Below, piece by piece: positions 15,360 to 17,976 of a stretch of 17,976 nt of DNA; position 1 is the first letter of the stretch, and every line of letters starts with the position of its first letter. Source of the stretch: an uncultured Pedobacter sp. (lineage in GTDB: Bacteria; Bacteroidota; Bacteroidia; Sphingobacteriales; Sphingobacteriaceae); NCBI GenBank assembly GCA_938008555.1, contig CALLKE010000181.1:1-17976 (forward strand), in the 5' to 3' direction. The position numbers and the translations under genes are program-made. The notes beneath the pieces were generated by a model. That model was not told the origin of the DNA and did no database searches. It saw only the letters and a program-made list of their open reading frames with translations.

Positions 15360-16778
15360 TTACCTCACCATACTCAATGGAAGACCCGAAAAAATGTGTT
15401 GGTTGTTTTTACCGTGGCAATGTCTACACGGACCAGGTGCCGCCTGTATTGCAGTATCTCTAAATTCACCTATTTTTTTAAACTCTTCACGTACCAGCTC
15501 TTCTATCAGAAATGCATCGTACTCCGTCGGTATCGTTTGATACTTATGAAACCAATGAGAGCTTTTATCACTGTTTTGATAAATACATTCTGTATCCTTG
15601 CCATTTTTTGTTGTTTCTTCGTCCCATTTTTTAATTTTTTCTTTAAGTGCTCTGTACTTATAATATATTTCTCTATCCCCTATTACTGGCTCTTCTCGTC
15701 TTTTTACTGCCTCATTTAATGCCTTTTGTAACACATCGTTTGGCTCAGATAGTGTGCGTCTGGACAGAAAAGCATTCGGCACCTCATACTTATTTTGAAG
15801 AGAAGACCATTCTCTTTTTTCGAAAAGCGATTGTACAAGAACAAGCCAAACTTGCTCCGAATGACGCCCCTCATGGTACAATGTTTCTATCAAACTGTAA
15901 ACCTCAGATTTTGCTATACTGTCAGTTGATAGCCTTCCCTCATTTATTTTCATTTTCCAAGTATTATAACCACTAACAAAAAAGCCACATGATGTGCTAC
16001 GTCCTGTATAAATTTCGAGCTCAACTTTAGGAACTCCACAATCCCGATGGATCCCATCAAGCACCTTTGCTAATTCTGTCACTACCAACCTCCTATTACA
16101 CCTGGGCCCCTCAATAGCCCCCATTGTTTTTAATCTACACCAACAGCCATATGCACATCTGACAAAATGCTTTACCACCTCAGGATCTGTCATCGTCGTT
16201 TTAGGCCAAGTGATCGCTGCCCTTCTAGCTGCCGCAGCCTTTGCTGCTTCCTCTACTGCTGCTTTTGCCGCTCTAACTGCTGCCGCCTCCTTAGCTGCTT
16301 TATCTGCCGCTGCCTTTGCTGCTTGCTCTGCTGCTTTTGCCGCTGCCTCTTTAGCTACATCTAACTTATTAACACCATTTATGGGTAATTTAACTGCTGT
16401 CGGCTTAACTGGAACAGAAGTAGGCACTTTAACTATGACTGGTTTAGCTGGCACCACATTACCTACTGGCCTAGCTGGCAAAGGAGGACCTTTAACTATA
16501 GCTGGTTTAGCTGGCACCGCATTACCCACTGGCTTAGCTGGCACCACATTACCCACTGGCCTAGCCGGCACAGGAGGATCTTTAGCTATAGCTGGTTTAG
16601 CTGGCACCGCATTACCCACTGGCCTAGCCGGCGCAGGAAGGCCTTTAACTATAACCGGCTTAGCTGGACCAGGAGGATGTGCTACTAATTTAGCTGGTTT
16701 CATACTATATCTATTACTAATTATTACTAACATCAACCCCGAAGCCACCAATTTGTAATACCTAATCAAATTAGTCAC
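15360..16778 (-). CDS. Repeat-rich protein with HEGRH motif and C-terminal CxxC, unknown function (paralogue 1)
   Basis: I do not recognise a named family. From the GTG at 16778 the protein has 472 residues. A short hydrophobic segment (about 7-20) could be a signal or anchor. Pro/Ala/Val/Lys repeats follow (46-117, unit like 'PARPVGNVVPAKPVIVK'), then an Ala-rich helical region (about 140-190, TolA-like). The conserved C-terminal domain is about 190-472. That domain has 'ETLYHEGRHSEQVW' with an HExxH motif (His302, Glu303, His306), a later 'EYDAF' (Glu419) that could be the third metal ligand, and an ending 'CRHCHGKNNQHIF' (Cys451, Cys454). A zinc metallopeptidase fold is a reasonable inference, not shown. 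Its tandem paralogue lies 26 nt upstream. The start is uncertain: in-frame ATGs at residues 16 and 26 are alternatives. Confidence 0.7.
   Translation of the reverse strand: MTNLIRYYKLVASGLMLVIISNRYSMKPAKLVAHPPGPAKPVIVKGLPAPARPVGNAVPAKPAIAKDPPVPARPVGNVVPAKPVGNAVPAKPAIVKGPPLPARPVGNVVPAKPVIVKVPTSVPVKPTAVKLPINGVNKLDVAKEAAAKAAEQAAKAAADKAAKEAAAVRAAKAAVEEAAKAAAARRAAITWPKTTMTDPEVVKHFVRCAYGCWCRLKTMGAIEGPRCNRRLVVTELAKVLDGIHRDCGVPKVELEIYTGRSTSCGFFVSGYNTWKMKINEGRLSTDSIAKSEVYSLIETLYHEGRHSEQVWLVLVQSLFEKREWSSLQNKYEVPNAFLSRRTLSEPNDVLQKALNEAVKRREEPVIGDREIYYKYRALKEKIKKWDEETTKNGKDTECIYQNSDKSSHWFHKYQTIPTEYDAFLIEELVREEFKKIGEFRDTAIQAAPGPCRHCHGKNNQHIFSGLPLSMVR
16428..16643 (-). repeat. In-frame 63-nt repeats with a nested 27-nt duplication
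   Basis: Encodes residues 46-117 of paralogue 1: units of 21, 30 and 21 residues with the consensus [GD]xPxPARPVGNxVPAKPxIxK. The middle unit is longer because VGNAVPAKP (9 residues, 27 nt) is repeated inside it. All length differences are multiples of 3, so the frame is kept. The plus-strand text shows TTAGCTGGCACC and CTTTA tracts recurring at these spacings. Confidence 0.8.
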
Positions 16779-16804
16779 CCATTTATTTGGAGGGAAAGAA
16801 TATT

Positions 16805-17976
16805 TTACCTCACCTTACTTAATGGAAGGCCCGAAAAAACGTGTTGGTTGTTTTTACCCTGGCAATGTCTACACGGACAAGGTGTCGCCTGTATTGCAAC
16901 ATTCTTAAACTCATCTATTTTTTTAAACTCTTCACGTACCTTCTCTTGTATAAGAAATGCATCATACTCTTTCGGTAGAGTTTGATATCTATGGTACCAA
17001 TGGTCACTCATAAAAATATTTTGATAAATACAATCTGTATTACTCCTATCCTTTGTTACTGATTCATGCCATTTCTTGATTTTTTCTTTAATTGCTATGT
17101 ACTTATGATATATTTCCCCATCCCCTATTACCGGCTCTTCTCGCCTTTTTACTGCCTCATCTAATGCCTTTTGCAATATGTTATCTGGCTCAGATATTGG
17201 GCGTCTAAACAGAAAAGTATCCGGTACTTCATATTTATTTTGATGAGAAGACCATTTTCTTTCTTTGAAAAGATCCTGTACAAGAATAAGCCAAGCTTGC
17301 TCAGCGTGACGTCCTTCATGATATAGTGTTTCTAACAACCCGTAAAACTCCTCCTTACTAATTTTATCGTTTGACAACGCTGCCTCATTTACCCTCATTC
17401 TCCATAGTTTGTAACCATGAGTAAAAGTGCCTTTCGATAGGGGGCTTGCTGTATAAATTTCAAGTTCAACCTTTGGGATCCCACAGATTTTATGAATCTC
17501 ATCAAGAACTTTCGTCAATTCATTTATTATCAAATTTTTATTAAGATTAGGTTTCTCAAGAACTCCTATTTTTTCCAATCTACTCCAACAGGCATATGTT
17601 TTTTTGACATAACTTGCCACAACGAAAGGATCTGTCATTGTTGCTTTAGGCCAAGTGATTGCTGCCCTCCTAGCTGCCACCTCTTTAGCTGCTTTTGCTG
17701 CCGCAGCCTTTGCTGCTGCTACTTTTGTGGCTTGCTCTGCTGCTGCTTTTACCGCAGCCTCTTTGGCTGCATCTACCTTATTAACACCATTCATAGGTCC
17801 TTGAAGTCCTACTGCCTTAGCTGGTGCAGGGGGGGGACCTTTAACTACTGCCTTAGTTGGCGCAGGAGGGGGACCTTTAACTACCGCCTTAGCTGGCGCA
17901 GGAGGGGGACCTTTAACTACTGCCTTAGCTGGCGCAGGAGGGGGACCTTTAACTACTGCCTTAGCTGGCGCAGGAG
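16805..17976 (-). CDS. Repeat-rich HEGRH protein, paralogue 2 (5' end beyond the window)
   Basis: Tandem paralogue of the gene at 15360-16778, 26 nt upstream of it on the same strand. The frame stays open to the window edge through a run of 12-residue Pro/Ala/Lys repeats, so the ATG at 17794 (giving 329 residues) is probably internal and the gene is partial here. After the repeats come 'MNGVNKVDAAKEA', an Ala-rich helical region and the conserved domain. Numbered from that ATG, the domain has 'ETLYHEGRHAEQAW' (HExxH His159, Glu160, His163), 'LPKEYDAF' (Glu276) and a terminal 'CRHCQGKNNQHVF' (Cys308, Cys311). The two C-terminal domains are clearly homologous throughout and strongly alike over the last 20 residues, while the N-terminal repeat types differ. 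Export signals would lie outside the window. Confidence 0.7.
   Translation of the reverse strand, partial: PAPAKAVVKGPPPAPAKAVVKGPPPAPAKAVVKGPPPAPTKAVVKGPPPAPAKAVGLQGPMNGVNKVDAAKEAAVKAAAEQATKVAAAKAAAAKAAKEVAARRAAITWPKATMTDPFVVASYVKKTYACWSRLEKIGVLEKPNLNKNLIINELTKVLDEIHKICGIPKVELEIYTASPLSKGTFTHGYKLWRMRVNEAALSNDKISKEEFYGLLETLYHEGRHAEQAWLILVQDLFKERKWSSHQNKYEVPDTFLFRRPISEPDNILQKALDEAVKRREEPVIGDGEIYHKYIAIKEKIKKWHESVTKDRSNTDCIYQNIFMSDHWYHRYQTLPKEYDAFLIQEKVREEFKKIDEFKNVAIQATPCPCRHCQGKNNQHVFSGLPLSKVR
17811..17976 (-). repeat. 36-nt tandem coding repeat (4.6 units visible, runs off the end)
   Basis: Units start at 17811, 17847, 17883, 17919 and 17955 (the last cut by the window edge) and differ from each other by only a few bases. 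Read on the minus strand each encodes the 12 residues VVKGPPPAPAKA. The unit at 17811 contains an uninterrupted run of eight G (17829-17836, poly-C in the coding strand) where the others have GGAGGGGG. The array probably continues beyond the window. Confidence 0.9.

Noticed and set aside
16210..16758. Long plus-strand Ala/Gly/Leu-rich frame opposite the repeat-rich paralogue
   Set aside because: It is the antisense of the Ala- and Pro-rich repeats. The minus-strand frame extends beyond it into a conserved domain shared by a paralogue, so the plus-strand frame is a shadow.
17811..17976. CRISPR array at the right edge
   Set aside because: The repeats are directly contiguous with no unique spacers and keep an open reading frame, so this is a coding tandem repeat.

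Overview
The window looks like the chromosome of a member of the Bacteroidota, probably of the Cytophagales type. Four things point there: an energy-transducer-type TonB C-terminal domain, a subtilase with Ig-like repeats and a C-terminal type IX secretion (Por) sorting domain, the adjacent CPBP protease/DUF2007/CdsA genes, and several TAnnTTTG promoter -7 boxes. AT-rich composition, a broken secreted protease, a short inverted-repeat element and a decaying tandem family of repeat-rich proteins would fit a host-associated lineage such as Amoebophilaceae. That last assignment is inference.

Layout. Positions 1-245 hold nothing I can identify. A minus-strand group follows, read dusB, apaG, mmcQ/yjbR-like (2082 down to 246). 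Divergent from it is a tightly packed plus-strand group: CPBP membrane protease, DUF2007 protein and cdsA (2139-4079), with 3 nt and then 0 nt between genes. It is followed by an HscA-type Hsp70 (4177-6033) that appears to have its own promoter. Convergent to that lie two minus-strand genes, a membrane-anchored SRPBCC protein and a small secreted Tyr-rich protein. A 430-nt intergenic region precedes a plus-strand TonB-C protein (7482-8450).

The stretch 8534-11543 (minus) is the remains of one large secreted subtilase: signal peptide, propeptide, S8 catalytic domain, five Ig-like units of about 86 residues and a sorting domain. It is now split into three reading frames by two frameshifts. One coincides with the loss of 10 nt relative to the other Ig repeats, so it is likely a pseudogene unless sequencing error explains both. 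Next is a full-length mfd (11601-14957, minus).

The last 3 kb is the most unusual part. Two tandem minus-strand paralogues (15360-16778, and 16805 past the window end) combine Pro/Ala/Lys-rich repeats, an Ala-rich helical segment and a conserved C-terminal domain with an HEGRH (HExxH) motif, a downstream conserved Glu and a C-terminal CxxC. I recognise no family and suggest a putative zinc-metallopeptidase-like secreted or surface protein. A 63-nt fragment of a third copy lies just after the first paralogue. It abuts a 214-nt MITE-like element with perfect 20-bp terminal inverted repeats.

The housekeeping genes cover tRNA modification (dusB), phospholipid synthesis (cdsA), Fe-S cluster maturation (hscA) and transcription-coupled repair (mfd). 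The rest is envelope, secretion or accessory material.
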